Of a stretch of DNA of 64,000 nucleotides, positions 44,357 to 52,663 are shown piece after piece. A program made the position numbers and the translations under genes. Below the pieces are notes generated by a model. It had not been told where the DNA came from, did not search any database, and worked only from the letters and a program-made list of their open reading frames with translations. How positions within the stretch are numbered: position 1 is the stretch's first letter; each line of letters starts with the position of its first letter. This DNA comes from UBA668 sp963720695. Its GTDB lineage: Bacteria; Actinomycetota; Acidimicrobiia; Acidimicrobiales; Ilumatobacteraceae. Location: NCBI GenBank assembly GCA_963720695.1, contig CAVRGG010000007.1:620001-684000 (forward strand), read 5' to 3'.

Positions 44357-45186
44357 CGTGGGATCGTCAGTGCGAGGTCGTACACCCGGCGCTTCGGCGC
44401 GCCGGTCGCTGCCATCACCGTAGCGATCGCCGTCCGCCGATCGGCACCGGCGGACAGTGCCATGTGTAACGCGTCGAGGATCGCCTCGTCCGTCGCATCG
44501 ACAGGTGCCGCCGCGCCCTCGACGACGATCACGTACTCGCCGCGTGGTGCCACCTCGTCGACATGAGCGGCGGCCCGCTCGAGCGTGCCTCGCCACACCT
44601 CTTCGTGGAGCTTGGTCAGCTCCCGGGCGAGGGCGATCTCGCGCTGCGGCCCGCACGCGGCACCGAGATCGCGGACCGTACGGACGACTCGGTGGGGCGC
44701 CTCGTAGAGCACCGTGGTCCGGCGTTCGGATGCGATCTCCGCCAAGCGGTCCGTGCGTTCTCGCCCGCTGCGGGGGAGGAAGCCCTCGAACACGAAGCGG
44801 GTGGTGTCGAATCCGCTGACGACGAGGGCCATCACCAGCGCGGCCGGGCCGGGCACCGCCGACACCACGTGTCCCGCGTCGATGGCGGCGCGCACGAGAC
44901 GCATCCCGGGGTCGCTGATGCCGGGAGTTCCGGCGTCGGTGACGACGGCGACGTCGGCGCCGGTGGCGAGGAGACCCAGTACTTCGTCGGTACGGGCGGC
45001 CTCGGTGTGCTCGTTTGCGATCGCCAGTCGGATGCCGCTGACACCGGCGTACGAGAGCAGCTTGCCGCTGTGGCGGGTGTCCTCGCAGCAGATCAGCGCG
45101 CATCGACGGAGCTCCTCCACGGCACGCGGGGTGAGGTCGCCGAGGTTGCCGATCGGTGTGCTGACGAGCACGAGCCGACCTGTCAC
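44353..45186 (-). CDS. rsmI: 16S rRNA (cytidine1402-2'-O)-methyltransferase
   Basis: RsmI methylates the 2'-OH of C1402 in the decoding centre. The 277-residue protein shows the tetrapyrrole-methylase fold: LVLVSTPIGNLGDLTPRA, CEDTRHSGKLL, VVTDAGTPGISDPGMRLV, VPGPAALVMAL, FEGFLPRSGRER and LYEAPHRVVRT. GTG 45186 overlaps the DUF192 stop (GTGA). In many actinobacteria rsmI adjoins metG; here it is 6 kb away. Confidence 0.95.
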   Translation of the reverse strand: MTGRLVLVSTPIGNLGDLTPRAVEELRRCALICCEDTRHSGKLLSYAGVSGIRLAIANEHTEAARTDEVLGLLATGADVAVVTDAGTPGISDPGMRLVRAAIDAGHVVSAVPGPAALVMALVVSGFDTTRFVFEGFLPRSGRERTDRLAEIASERRTTVLYEAPHRVVRTVRDLGAACGPQREIALARELTKLHEEVWRGTLERAAAHVDEVAPRGEYVIVVEGAAAPVDATDEAILDALHMALSAGADRRTAIATVMAATGAPKRRVYDLALTIPR

Positions 45187-45521
45187 TCGCGCACCTCGAC
45201 GACGTCGCCGACGTGCAGGCCCCATCGCTCGAACGATCCGGCCTCGCCCTCGACGACCGAACGGGCCTTCCACACGATCGGCCCGATGCGATGGGGAGGC
45301 ATGTGGTGGATCCGGAGCACCACCCCGTTGGCGTCGAGGTGAGCGACGTCGATCGCGAACTTCATGCCGAGCGTGTGCACCCACCGCGTCCGGGGGAGGA
45401 CCATCGCTCCTTCTGCACCGTGACGACCGAGGAGGCCCTTGCCCCGCTCGCTGCGTGTCTCGGCCCGTTCCGCGCCGGCGAGCACGATGCCGTTGCTCAC
45501 CAGCCAACATTCACGCGTCAT
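45183..45521 (-). CDS. DUF192 family protein
   Basis: A 112-residue DUF192 protein with the family's core GLLGRHGAEGAMVLP, WVHTLGMKFAIDVAHLD and VVEGEAGSFERWGLHVGDVV. Proteins of this family are small and often exported; here no signal peptide is present, as is common in actinobacteria. The function is unknown. It is the first gene of a coupled operon with rsmI and the HAD phosphatase, leaderless from ATG 45521. Confidence 0.88.
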   Translation of the reverse strand: MTRECWLVSNGIVLAGAERAETRSERGKGLLGRHGAEGAMVLPRTRWVHTLGMKFAIDVAHLDANGVVLRIHHMPPHRIGPIVWKARSVVEGEAGSFERWGLHVGDVVEVRE

Positions 45522-45527
45522 GCGCCC

Positions 45528-45533
45528 AGATTG
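45528..45533 (-). promoter_or_regulatory. Leaderless -10 hexamer CAATCT before DUF192-rsmI-HAD
   Basis: It ends 6 bases before ATG 45521 on the minus strand. Confidence 0.45.
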
Positions 45534-45547
45534 GCACGTTCCAGGGG

Positions 45548-46462
45548 TCAGAGCAGTGGCAGGTCGGGGGCGGTCGTGAACTCGGTGGGCTCGCCTCTCG
45601 ATGCGTCGAACAGGGCCTTGCCGACCACGGCGAAGAAGATGATCGCTCCGCCGACGATCGTGAGCGGTTTGGGGTGCAGGCCCAGCACGATGAAGCCCCA
45701 GATCGGCACGAACACCATCTCCGTCTGGGCGAACACGGTCATCGGGACGGCGGGCAGATGTTTCGACGCGGCGTTGAACATCGCCGTGCCGACCACGATG
45801 AAGACGGCGCCGTGCAGCAGGGCGAGGGCGATGTTCGGGGCGGGCGGGACGAGCGTCTTGCCGTGTGCGATGGTGACGGCCCCGCAGACGAAGATCATCA
45901 GCAATCCGTAGCCGGGGAGCACGGGGGACCAGTCGCGCTCGGTGTCCGTGCGCAGGCAGACCGTGTAGACGGCGAAGCCCACGGAGGCGAGCATGGCGGA
46001 GACGTTGCCCAGCATGTCACCGGCCTCGAGGTCGCTGACGACGGTGATGACGAGGCCGACCATGCCGACGCACAGAGCGACGATCGTCGATCGCGACAGC
46101 CGTTCCCCGAGGACGCGCGAGAACAGCACCGCCACGAGTGGGGTCAGCGAACCGAGGAACGCTGCGTTGGCAGGGGTGGTGGTCTTCACCGCGTAGACGA
46201 ACGCGATGGACGCGAGGAACAGCCCGAAGTTGGCGTACATCATCACGCGGCCGCTGCGCCACGCCCGGAACGTGGGTCCGGGGCGGCCTTGGATCGCCGC
46301 GACGATCTCGATGACGACGATGATCCCGATCGAGCGCCAGATCATGTACTGGAACGCGTCGCTGCGGTCGGCCTTCCTGCTCGCGATCGCGCCGAAGCTC
46401 CACACGATGCCCGCGCCGACCGCCATCGAGGAAGCCACCACCGGAAGACGCTGCTGGTCCAT
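45548..46462 (-). CDS. EamA/DMT-family transporter
   Basis: A 304-residue inner-membrane protein with about ten transmembrane segments arranged as two EamA repeats (VGAGIVWSFGAIASRKADRS, PANAAFLGSLTPLVAVLFSR, and the second repeat around PAVPMTVFAQTEMVFVPIWG). These proteins export amino acids, nucleosides or other metabolites. TATTGT lies 9 bases before ATG 46462. The substrate is unknown; no regulator is adjacent. It is divergent from trmB. Confidence 0.88.
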   Translation of the reverse strand: MDQQRLPVVASSMAVGAGIVWSFGAIASRKADRSDAFQYMIWRSIGIIVVIEIVAAIQGRPGPTFRAWRSGRVMMYANFGLFLASIAFVYAVKTTTPANAAFLGSLTPLVAVLFSRVLGERLSRSTIVALCVGMVGLVITVVSDLEAGDMLGNVSAMLASVGFAVYTVCLRTDTERDWSPVLPGYGLLMIFVCGAVTIAHGKTLVPPAPNIALALLHGAVFIVVGTAMFNAASKHLPAVPMTVFAQTEMVFVPIWGFIVLGLHPKPLTIVGGAIIFFAVVGKALFDASRGEPTEFTTAPDLPLL

Positions 46463-46546
46463 GCTGCGGCGACAATAGCGGTACGACCGTTCCGCCGAGT
46501 GTTCTTGTTTCTCCCAGGGCCACCCTGGTCGGATAGGAATTCCCCC

Positions 46547-47212
46547 GTGGATTCACCCCACCCCGTTCCGCGCAGTTTCCAGCCCCGCCGGCGGCGGCTC
46601 AGTCCGGCGCGCGCTGCGGCATTCCTGGATGCAGCGCCGAGGTGGCGGCTGGCGGCCGACGGGCCGGTGTTGGACCTCGAGGCGGTCTTCGGCCCGGGTG
46701 CCTCCGTCGTGTTGGACATCGGATTCGGGGGCGGTGAAGGTCTGATCGACATGGCGTCGTCCCGACCCGGGGAGTGCATCATCGGTGCCGAAGTGCACAC
46801 GCCCGGCGTCGCCAAGGTCGTCGACGCGATCGAGGCGAACGGATGGCAGCACGTGCGCATCGTCGAGGACGACGTGCTCGACTTCCTGCCCCGACTCGCC
46901 CCCGAGTCTCTGGTGGGTATCCGGATCTGGTTCCCGGATCCCTGGCTCAAGAACAAGCAGCGACACCGGCGCATCGTCCGCGACGATGTGGTGCGCGCAC
47001 TCACCGACCGGCTGATGGTCGGTGGCACGCTGCACGTCGCCACCGACATCGCCGAGTACGCCCGACACTCCGGCGAGGTCGTCTCGCACGAGCCCCGCCT
47101 GCTCGGCGGCATCGTTGCCCGACCCGACTGGCGACCCGTCACCCGGTTCGAGCGCCGAGGGCTGGCCGAGGGTCGCACTCCGACGGACCTCGTCTACGAG
47201 AGAATCCGGTGA
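46547..47212 (+). CDS. trmB: tRNA (guanine46-N7)-methyltransferase
   Basis: TrmB makes m7G at position 46 in the tRNA variable loop. The 221-residue protein has the SAM-binding DIGFGGGEGLIDMA, GAEVHTPGVAKVVDAI and the family signature WFPDPWLKNKQRHRR, then a C-terminal TDLVYER. GTG 46547 is chosen on length (PVPRSFQPRRRR begins the domain). It is followed 1 base later by the DUF1345 gene. Confidence 0.95.
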   Translation: MDSPHPVPRSFQPRRRRLSPARAAAFLDAAPRWRLAADGPVLDLEAVFGPGASVVLDIGFGGGEGLIDMASSRPGECIIGAEVHTPGVAKVVDAIEANGWQHVRIVEDDVLDFLPRLAPESLVGIRIWFPDPWLKNKQRHRRIVRDDVVRALTDRLMVGGTLHVATDIAEYARHSGEVVSHEPRLLGGIVARPDWRPVTRFERRGLAEGRTPTDLVYERIR

Positions 47213-47213
47213 C

Positions 47214-47861
47214 ATGAGCCCGTCGCATCGCAGCCAGGTGTCTGCTCGAACCCGCGTCAACCTCTGCGCGGTCGCCGGTCTCGTCGCCGGCGGCGCGGTC
47301 GCCTTCGTCGCGCCGTGGCAGTTCGCCGCGCTGGCGGGCTGGGACGTGGTCGCGGCGGTGCTGCTCGCGTGGATCTGGTCGGAGATCTGGCCACTGGATC
47401 CCATCGAGACCAGGTCACGCTCGACGAGTGAGGACAGCAGCCACGCCGCAGCGGTCATGGTGATGGTCACGGCCAGCGTCATCAGCCTCGTCGGGATGGC
47501 GTTGGGTCTCGCCAAGGCTCGCCACGTCGCGCAGCCGATGGAGACACTGTTGACGGTGTTCTCGGTGCTCACGGTGGCGTTGTCGTGGTGCGTCGTCCAC
47601 ACCATGTACACGCTTCGGTACGCGCGCCTGTACTACGGAGATCCCGTCGGTGGCGTGGACTTCCACACGGAGGAACCGCCCGACTACCACGACTTCGCCT
47701 ACCTGTCGTTCACGATCGGGATGGCGTTCGCGGTCAGCGACACCGACCTGTCCGCTCGCCGGATTCGTCGCACCGCGACGCGCCATGCGCTGCTGTCCTA
47801 CGTGTTCGGCGCGGTCATCGTCGGCCTGACGATCAACGTCATGGCGGGGTTCGTGCGCTAG
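47214..47861 (+). CDS. DUF1345 membrane protein
   Basis: A 215-residue integral membrane protein with about five transmembrane segments (LCAVAGLVAGGAVAFVAPW, DVVAAVLLAWIWSEIWPLDP, VMVMVTASVISLVGMALGL) and the family motif YHDFAYLSFTIGMAFAVSDT followed by a basic RRIRRTATRH loop. The function of DUF1345 is unknown. It is coupled to trmB by a 1-base gap and its stop overlaps the stop of the convergent sulfatase gene. Confidence 0.88.
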   Translation: MSPSHRSQVSARTRVNLCAVAGLVAGGAVAFVAPWQFAALAGWDVVAAVLLAWIWSEIWPLDPIETRSRSTSEDSSHAAAVMVMVTASVISLVGMALGLAKARHVAQPMETLLTVFSVLTVALSWCVVHTMYTLRYARLYYGDPVGGVDFHTEEPPDYHDFAYLSFTIGMAFAVSDTDLSARRIRRTATRHALLSYVFGAVIVGLTINVMAGFVR

Positions 47862-49306
47862 GCGGGGAGTGGATCGGGCAACCGTCCGACGCCACCGTTG
47901 CGCAGGAGCATCCCTGTGAGTTGCCGGTCGAGGTGCTGCTGTCGCCATGTCAGCATCCTCTGCGCCAGCGGCAGGACGATCGCCGGATCGGTCACCTTCG
48001 TCTGCCAGGTGGGGTCGGCGTCGAGATCGAAGCACAGCCAATCGCCGTCGCCGAACTGCACGTACGCATACCGGTCCGTGCGCAGCGTCGCCAGGTTCTG
48101 CCGCTCGAGGCGCCGATCCCACGGCCACTCGTGCGCTCCCTGGGCGATGTAGACGTCGCGCCAGTCCCACTCGTAATGAGCCTCGGTGCGCCAGGTCGAC
48201 GGCCGTTCACCGCGAAGGAACGGCGTGAGCGGCAGCCCGTCGCACTGCAGCGGAACAGGCTCGCCGATGGCGTCGCACAGGGTCGGCATGATGTCGACGT
48301 TCTCGGTGAAGTCCGTGACGACCGTACCGAAGCCCTGCGGGTGGCGCGGGTCGCGGACGAGGCCGATGATGTGGTAACTCGACTCGAAGAACCCCAGCTT
48401 CTGGACGAGGCCCTGGTCGCAGAGCTGCTCGCCGTGGTCGGCGGTGATGATGACGACCGTGTTCTCCCACTCGCCTCGCTCTCGCAGCGCCTGCCAGATG
48501 CGACCGAGGTGGTGGTCGACCTCGCTGATCATCCCGTAGTACTGCGAGCGCAGGTGCGCCACCCCCTCTGCGTCGGACGGCGCGGCGACGCTGGGATGTG
48601 CCAGGAACACGTCGTGCATCGGATGCCGATCCTCGGGAACAGGGAGCGGCAGGGGGCAGTCAGCGGGGTCGTACATCGTCGCGTAGGTGCCCGCGGCGTC
48701 GTAGGGCGGATGGGGGCGGATGTAGGACGTGTGGGCGAACCACGGCCCGTCCTGCGCTCCGAGCCAGTCGAGGAACTGATCGGTGAGGAACGTGGTGACC
48801 GAGTGCTCGGCGGGCCGCTCGTGCTCGGTCTCCAGCATGAGGTCGGGATCGGTCGCGTCGTAGCCGAGCGAGCGCAGCCACTCGAGCCACGGCGCATGTC
48901 GCTCGTCGAGGCAGAGCAACTCCTCGAAGCCGGGGAGCACGCCTTCCCAGTTCGACAGGCGGGGGTCGGCCGGGTCGTCGATCGTCCGCGGATCGGCGCC
49001 CTGGTCGGTGTAGCCGAACATCACCGGGTGATAGCCGGCGCGGATGCCGGCGCGAGCGACGTTGTCGAAGCGGTGATCCAGCGGTGTGCCGTTGGCGACC
49101 ACGCGGTTGTTCATCTGGTACGTGCCGGTGTAGAGCGCAGCGCGGCCGGGGGCGCACGGGGCCGCCTGGGCGTAGTGGCGTGCGAACCGGACACCCTCCG
49201 CAGCGAGTGCATCGAGATTCGGAGTGCGCACGAGTGGGTGGCCCGCGCAGGACAGCGAATCGCCTCGGAACTGGTCGAGGGTGATGAAGAGTACGTTCGG
49301 GCGCAT
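47858..49306 (-). CDS. Sulfatase family hydrolase
   Basis: A 482-residue type I sulfatase. Cys51 in CAPGRAALYTGTY is the CxPxR residue converted to formylglycine by a separate maturase. Metal ligands are in LFITLDQFRGDSL and IITADHGEQLCDQG, and further histidines in HTSYIRPHPPYD. No signal peptide is found, so a cytoplasmic enzyme, as in choline-sulfatase-like or phosphonate-monoester-hydrolase-like relatives. The substrate is open. GGAG lies 4 bases before ATG 49306; the start codon overlaps that of the divergent SGNH gene within CATG. No maturase gene is in the window. Confidence 0.9.
   Translation of the reverse strand: MRPNVLFITLDQFRGDSLSCAGHPLVRTPNLDALAAEGVRFARHYAQAAPCAPGRAALYTGTYQMNNRVVANGTPLDHRFDNVARAGIRAGYHPVMFGYTDQGADPRTIDDPADPRLSNWEGVLPGFEELLCLDERHAPWLEWLRSLGYDATDPDLMLETEHERPAEHSVTTFLTDQFLDWLGAQDGPWFAHTSYIRPHPPYDAAGTYATMYDPADCPLPLPVPEDRHPMHDVFLAHPSVAAPSDAEGVAHLRSQYYGMISEVDHHLGRIWQALRERGEWENTVVIITADHGEQLCDQGLVQKLGFFESSYHIIGLVRDPRHPQGFGTVVTDFTENVDIMPTLCDAIGEPVPLQCDGLPLTPFLRGERPSTWRTEAHYEWDWRDVYIAQGAHEWPWDRRLERQNLATLRTDRYAYVQFGDGDWLCFDLDADPTWQTKVTDPAIVLPLAQRMLTWRQQHLDRQLTGMLLRNGGVGRLPDPLPA
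49292..49297 (+). promoter_or_regulatory. Leaderless -10 hexamer TACGTT of the SGNH gene
   Basis: TACGTT ends 7 bases before ATG 49305 and lies inside the first codons of the divergent sulfatase gene. Confidence 0.45.
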
Positions 49307-50456
49307 GTTGCTCCGTGACCTTCCCTTGACTGATGGCCCCGTCGACGTGCGCGGCGCGTTCGAACTCGATCGTACGCCGCACGGGGTGCTGCCCCGCCGA
49401 TTGCCCGAGTGGACCCGAGCACAACTGCCCGACATCTTCATGAACACGATGGTGACGCTCACGGCGGGTGTGCGTCTGGCGTTCTCCACCGATTCGCCCG
49501 TGGTCGAGCTCACGACGCACCCGCGCACGATCCACACCGTCGGTGAGCCCGTCCGTTGGCCGGTGTTCCAGATGGTGGTCGACGGCGAGATGCTGCCCGA
49601 TCGATCGGTCCTCGGTGGCACGGTCGTGCACGTCGACCGCTCCAAGGGCCCCGACGGTGTCTCGTTCGAGGTCGGTGAGGCCGTCACGGTGCGGTGGGAC
49701 GATCTCGGGACGGCGACCAAGGACATCGAGATCTGGTTCCCGACGAACTCCTCGATCGAAGTGCACGCCGTGCGGGTGGGGGCGGAGTCGACGGCCACCC
49801 CGACGCCGATCACACGCCGACGTTGGACGCACTACGGCTCGTCGATCAGCCACTGCGTCGACGTCGATCGCCCGTTCGATGCGTGGCCGGCGATGGTGGC
49901 CCGCTCGGAAGGGCTGGAGCTCACCAACTTCGGCTTCGGCGGGCAGTGCCAACTCGACCCGTTCATGGGACGGGTGATCCGTGACGCCCCGGCCGATGTG
50001 ATCAGCGCCAAGCTCGGGATCAACCTCGTCAATGCGGCGTCGATGACCGAGCGGACCTTCACCCCCGCGGTGCACGGCCTGCTCGACCACATCCGCGACG
50101 GGCACCCGACGACACCGCTGTTGGTGGTCTCGCCGATCTTCTGCCCGATGGTCGAGGATCACGTGGGCCCGACGATCCCCGTCGAGGGTGGCGGGTTCGA
50201 GGTCGTGGAGGCCCGTCCCGAGGCCCGTCCACTCGGCCTGACCCTGCGCCGGATCCGGACGATGATCGCCGAGATCGTCGCCGCCCGCCAGGAGGCCGGC
50301 GACGCGAACCTGCACTACCTCGACGGGCTGACCCTGTTCGGTGAGCACGACGCGCACCTGCTCCACGATCGCCTGCACCCGTCTCCCGAGGGGTACGCGC
50401 TGATCGGCCGCCGCTTCGCCGCCGCCGCCTTCGCTCCGGCCGCGCCGCTCGCCTGA
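49305..50456 (+). CDS. SGNH/GDSL-type esterase with N-terminal accessory domain
   Basis: A 383-residue protein. About 180 residues form a beta-rich N-terminal domain, followed by an SGNH hydrolase with the serine block HYGSSISHC, the Gly block FGFGGQCQ, the Asn block AKLGINLVN and the Asp/His block HDRLHPSPEGYALIG. Such two-domain esterases remove acyl groups from carbohydrates or other polymers. No signal peptide is visible. ATG 49305 shares bases with the divergent sulfatase start; a -10 TACGTT lies 7 bases upstream. Together with the sulfatase it may desulfate and deacylate one modified substrate. Confidence 0.88.
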   Translation: MLLRDLPLTDGPVDVRGAFELDRTPHGVLPRRLPEWTRAQLPDIFMNTMVTLTAGVRLAFSTDSPVVELTTHPRTIHTVGEPVRWPVFQMVVDGEMLPDRSVLGGTVVHVDRSKGPDGVSFEVGEAVTVRWDDLGTATKDIEIWFPTNSSIEVHAVRVGAESTATPTPITRRRWTHYGSSISHCVDVDRPFDAWPAMVARSEGLELTNFGFGGQCQLDPFMGRVIRDAPADVISAKLGINLVNAASMTERTFTPAVHGLLDHIRDGHPTTPLLVVSPIFCPMVEDHVGPTIPVEGGGFEVVEARPEARPLGLTLRRIRTMIAEIVAARQEAGDANLHYLDGLTLFGEHDAHLLHDRLHPSPEGYALIGRRFAAAAFAPAAPLA

Positions 50457-52139
50457 TCAGCGGGCGAGTTCGATGCGGAGCTGATCGAGGCCGATCGCGC
50501 CCAGCTTCAAGGCCCGGGTGTGCCAGGCGCGCAGGTCGAACGCAGCGCCCTCGCGAGTCATGGCGTCCTCGCGTGCCCGGAGCCACTCCCGCTCGCCGAT
50601 CTTGTAGCTGATCGCCTGTGCCGGCCAGCCGAGGTAGCGGTTGATCTCGCTCCGCATGAACGTCTCGGTGTTCCCGGTCTCCTTCACCGCGAACTCGAAC
50701 GCGAGGTCGGCGTCCCACACCTCACCGCCGTGGAAGGGGGTCCCGTCGTTGAGGGTGGTTCCCTCGGGGATCCTCATGCCCAGGTGCATCCCGATGTCGA
50801 TGATGACCCGCACGGTGCGCAGGATCTGGCCACCGAGGAAGCCGAGGCGGTGATCCGGGTTCTCGAACCACCCGAACTCGTCGCAGAGGCGCTCGGCGTA
50901 CAGGGCCCAGCCCTCCCCGTGACCGCTGATGAACGAGTTGCGCTGGATGCGGGTGAGCGACGACGCCTGCACCTTCGCGTACCCCAACTGGAGGTGGTGC
51001 CCGGGAACGGACTCGTGGTAGCAGGTGGTGACGTCGCCCCACTTCGGGAACATCGTGCGCCCGAGCGTGGGATACCAGGTCCGCCCCGGTCGGGTGAAGT
51101 CCTCGGACGGGTCCGTGTAGTACGCGGCCGCCGATGACCCCGCGGGCGGGATCAGCGCTTCGCACCGGTCGATCTCCGGCGGGATCTCGAAGTGCTCGTG
51201 GCTGCGGGCGATGGCCTCGTCCGTCAGCTCCTGCAGCCACGCCTGGTAGGCGTCGACGCCGTGCACCGCCCGCTCCGGATCCGTGTCGAGCAGGTGGATC
51301 ACCTCGGCGAAGCTCGCTCCCGGGGCGATGCGCTCACAGGTCGTGGCGATCTCGGCGCGGAGGTGATGGAAGTCGCCCCACGCCCATTCGTACATCTCCT
51401 CCGGGTCGAGGTCCGCGCCCAGCATCTGGCGAACGCCCACCCGGTAGCGCTCGGGTCCGCAGCCGTCGGCCTCCGCCGCGTCGGGGAGATAGACCTCGCG
51501 CAGGTAGGTGGCGAACGCGCCGTAGGCGTCGTTGGCGAGCGCCGCGCCGTCTCGCACGTGCGCCATGAGCGTCGGGGGCAGTGATGCGTTGGCCGCCGCC
51601 TCGTCGGCCAGGGAGTCGAACCAACGGTCCGTCGCCCAGGTGCCGCACTGCTCGGCGGTGGCCTCCACCTGGCGGCGGGCAGCGACACGTCCTTCGGCGC
51701 GGCCGAGGTCGTACGTGCTGCGCAGTCGGTCGAGAGCCTCCGGAATGGCGTCGAGGCGAGCGGCGATGTTCTCCCACGCCTCGGTGCTGTTGCGGGGCAT
51801 GAGGTCGAACGTGCTGCGCAGCCCACTCGGGGGCGCGGCGATGGCACGGAGTGTGCGCTGCCAGTCTCCGGTGTCGAACGCGAGCAGCGACGTCTCGAAC
51901 CGCTCGGTGATGAACGCCTTCGCCAGGCGGTCGTCGTCGCCGGTCACCTCGAGATCGGCCAGATCGGTGAGCGCCCTGCGGAGGTGATCCGCCCGCTCCT
52001 GGAAGCCGGCGGGGGAGTAGTCGGTGAGGAGGTGATCATGGCCGGGGATGCCTCGACCGGTCGCGAGGCATGGGTCGAGGATGGCCTGCTCGGCCACGAT
52101 TCGGTCGGCGAACTGGAAGATGGGGGACGTACCGGTCAT
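50457..52139 (-). CDS. DUF885 metallopeptidase-like protein
   Basis: A 560-residue DUF885 protein, a family related to gluzincin-type peptidases. The putative zinc site is in TTCYHESVPGHHLQLGYA (HExxxGHH) with a further HGEGWALYAERLC. The first 250 residues are helical (RLAKAFITERFETSLLAFDT). No signal peptide. The enzyme probably cleaves small peptides; no substrate is known. ATG 52139 follows TAAGGT by 6 bases (leaderless). It converges exactly with the SGNH gene (stop codons abut). Confidence 0.88.
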   Translation of the reverse strand: MTGTSPIFQFADRIVAEQAILDPCLATGRGIPGHDHLLTDYSPAGFQERADHLRRALTDLADLEVTGDDDRLAKAFITERFETSLLAFDTGDWQRTLRAIAAPPSGLRSTFDLMPRNSTEAWENIAARLDAIPEALDRLRSTYDLGRAEGRVAARRQVEATAEQCGTWATDRWFDSLADEAAANASLPPTLMAHVRDGAALANDAYGAFATYLREVYLPDAAEADGCGPERYRVGVRQMLGADLDPEEMYEWAWGDFHHLRAEIATTCERIAPGASFAEVIHLLDTDPERAVHGVDAYQAWLQELTDEAIARSHEHFEIPPEIDRCEALIPPAGSSAAAYYTDPSEDFTRPGRTWYPTLGRTMFPKWGDVTTCYHESVPGHHLQLGYAKVQASSLTRIQRNSFISGHGEGWALYAERLCDEFGWFENPDHRLGFLGGQILRTVRVIIDIGMHLGMRIPEGTTLNDGTPFHGGEVWDADLAFEFAVKETGNTETFMRSEINRYLGWPAQAISYKIGEREWLRAREDAMTREGAAFDLRAWHTRALKLGAIGLDQLRIELAR

Positions 52140-52145
52140 GCGGCG

Positions 52146-52151
52146 ACCTTA
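52146..52151 (-). promoter_or_regulatory. Leaderless -10 hexamer TAAGGT before the DUF885 gene
   Basis: It ends 6 bases before ATG 52139 on the minus strand, the same element as upstream of fbiC. Confidence 0.5.
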
Positions 52152-52237
52152 GGCCTCGTGCACGCGTGCACATGGCTGTTCTGGTCGTCTGCTGGGAGTG
52201 GCAGACTTCGCGGACCACGACAACGGAGGTTCGACAT

Positions 52238-52633
52238 ATGGCGGTTGACATCGTCATCGCAGTGGACAACAAGCCAGGTGAGCTCGCGAAGATCGCTGCC
52301 GCAGTCAGCGACGCCGGGGTCAACCTCTCGGCGGCGACGTTCACGGGCCCTGGGGACCGAACGCAGTTGCACGTGCTGGTGAAGCACGCCGAGCCCGTGC
52401 GTCACACGCTGGCCCTCACCCACGCCGACGTCCACACCGAGGAGCGAGAAGTCGTGGTCGTCGAGATCGACGACAACCCCGCCTCGCTCGCCGACCTGGC
52501 CCGCCAGATCGCCGACGCAGGCGTGAACATCGACACGATCTACGTCGCCACGAACAATCGCGTCGTCTTCCACTCGGCGGACATGGACGGGTTGCGCAAG
52601 GCGTTGCGCGGACACGAGTCCCACCTGCACTGA
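52238..52633 (+). CDS. Tandem ACT-domain protein
   Basis: A 131-residue protein made of two ACT domains: residues 1-66 (VDIVIAVDNKPGELAKIAAA, DAGVNLSAATFTG) and residues 68-131 (VVVVEIDDNPASLADLARQI, DAGVNIDTIYVATNNRVVF). ACT domains bind small ligands, usually amino acids, at dimer interfaces. No catalytic domain is attached, so it is likely a free-standing sensor or regulator. GGAGGT lies 7 bases before ATG 52238, one of the few strong ribosome sites in the window, and identifies it as leadered. Confidence 0.9.
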   Translation: MAVDIVIAVDNKPGELAKIAAAVSDAGVNLSAATFTGPGDRTQLHVLVKHAEPVRHTLALTHADVHTEEREVVVVEIDDNPASLADLARQIADAGVNIDTIYVATNNRVVFHSADMDGLRKALRGHESHLH

Positions 52634-52645
52634 CGGCAGGGCCGG

Positions 52646-52663
52646 TGGTGGGTCAGCCCACCA
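52646..52663. terminator. Bidirectional hairpin after the ACT and MFS genes
   Basis: TGGTGGG (52646-52652) pairs with CCCACCA (52657-52663) with loop TCAG. The MFS stop codon lies in the loop. No T-run. Confidence 0.55.
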
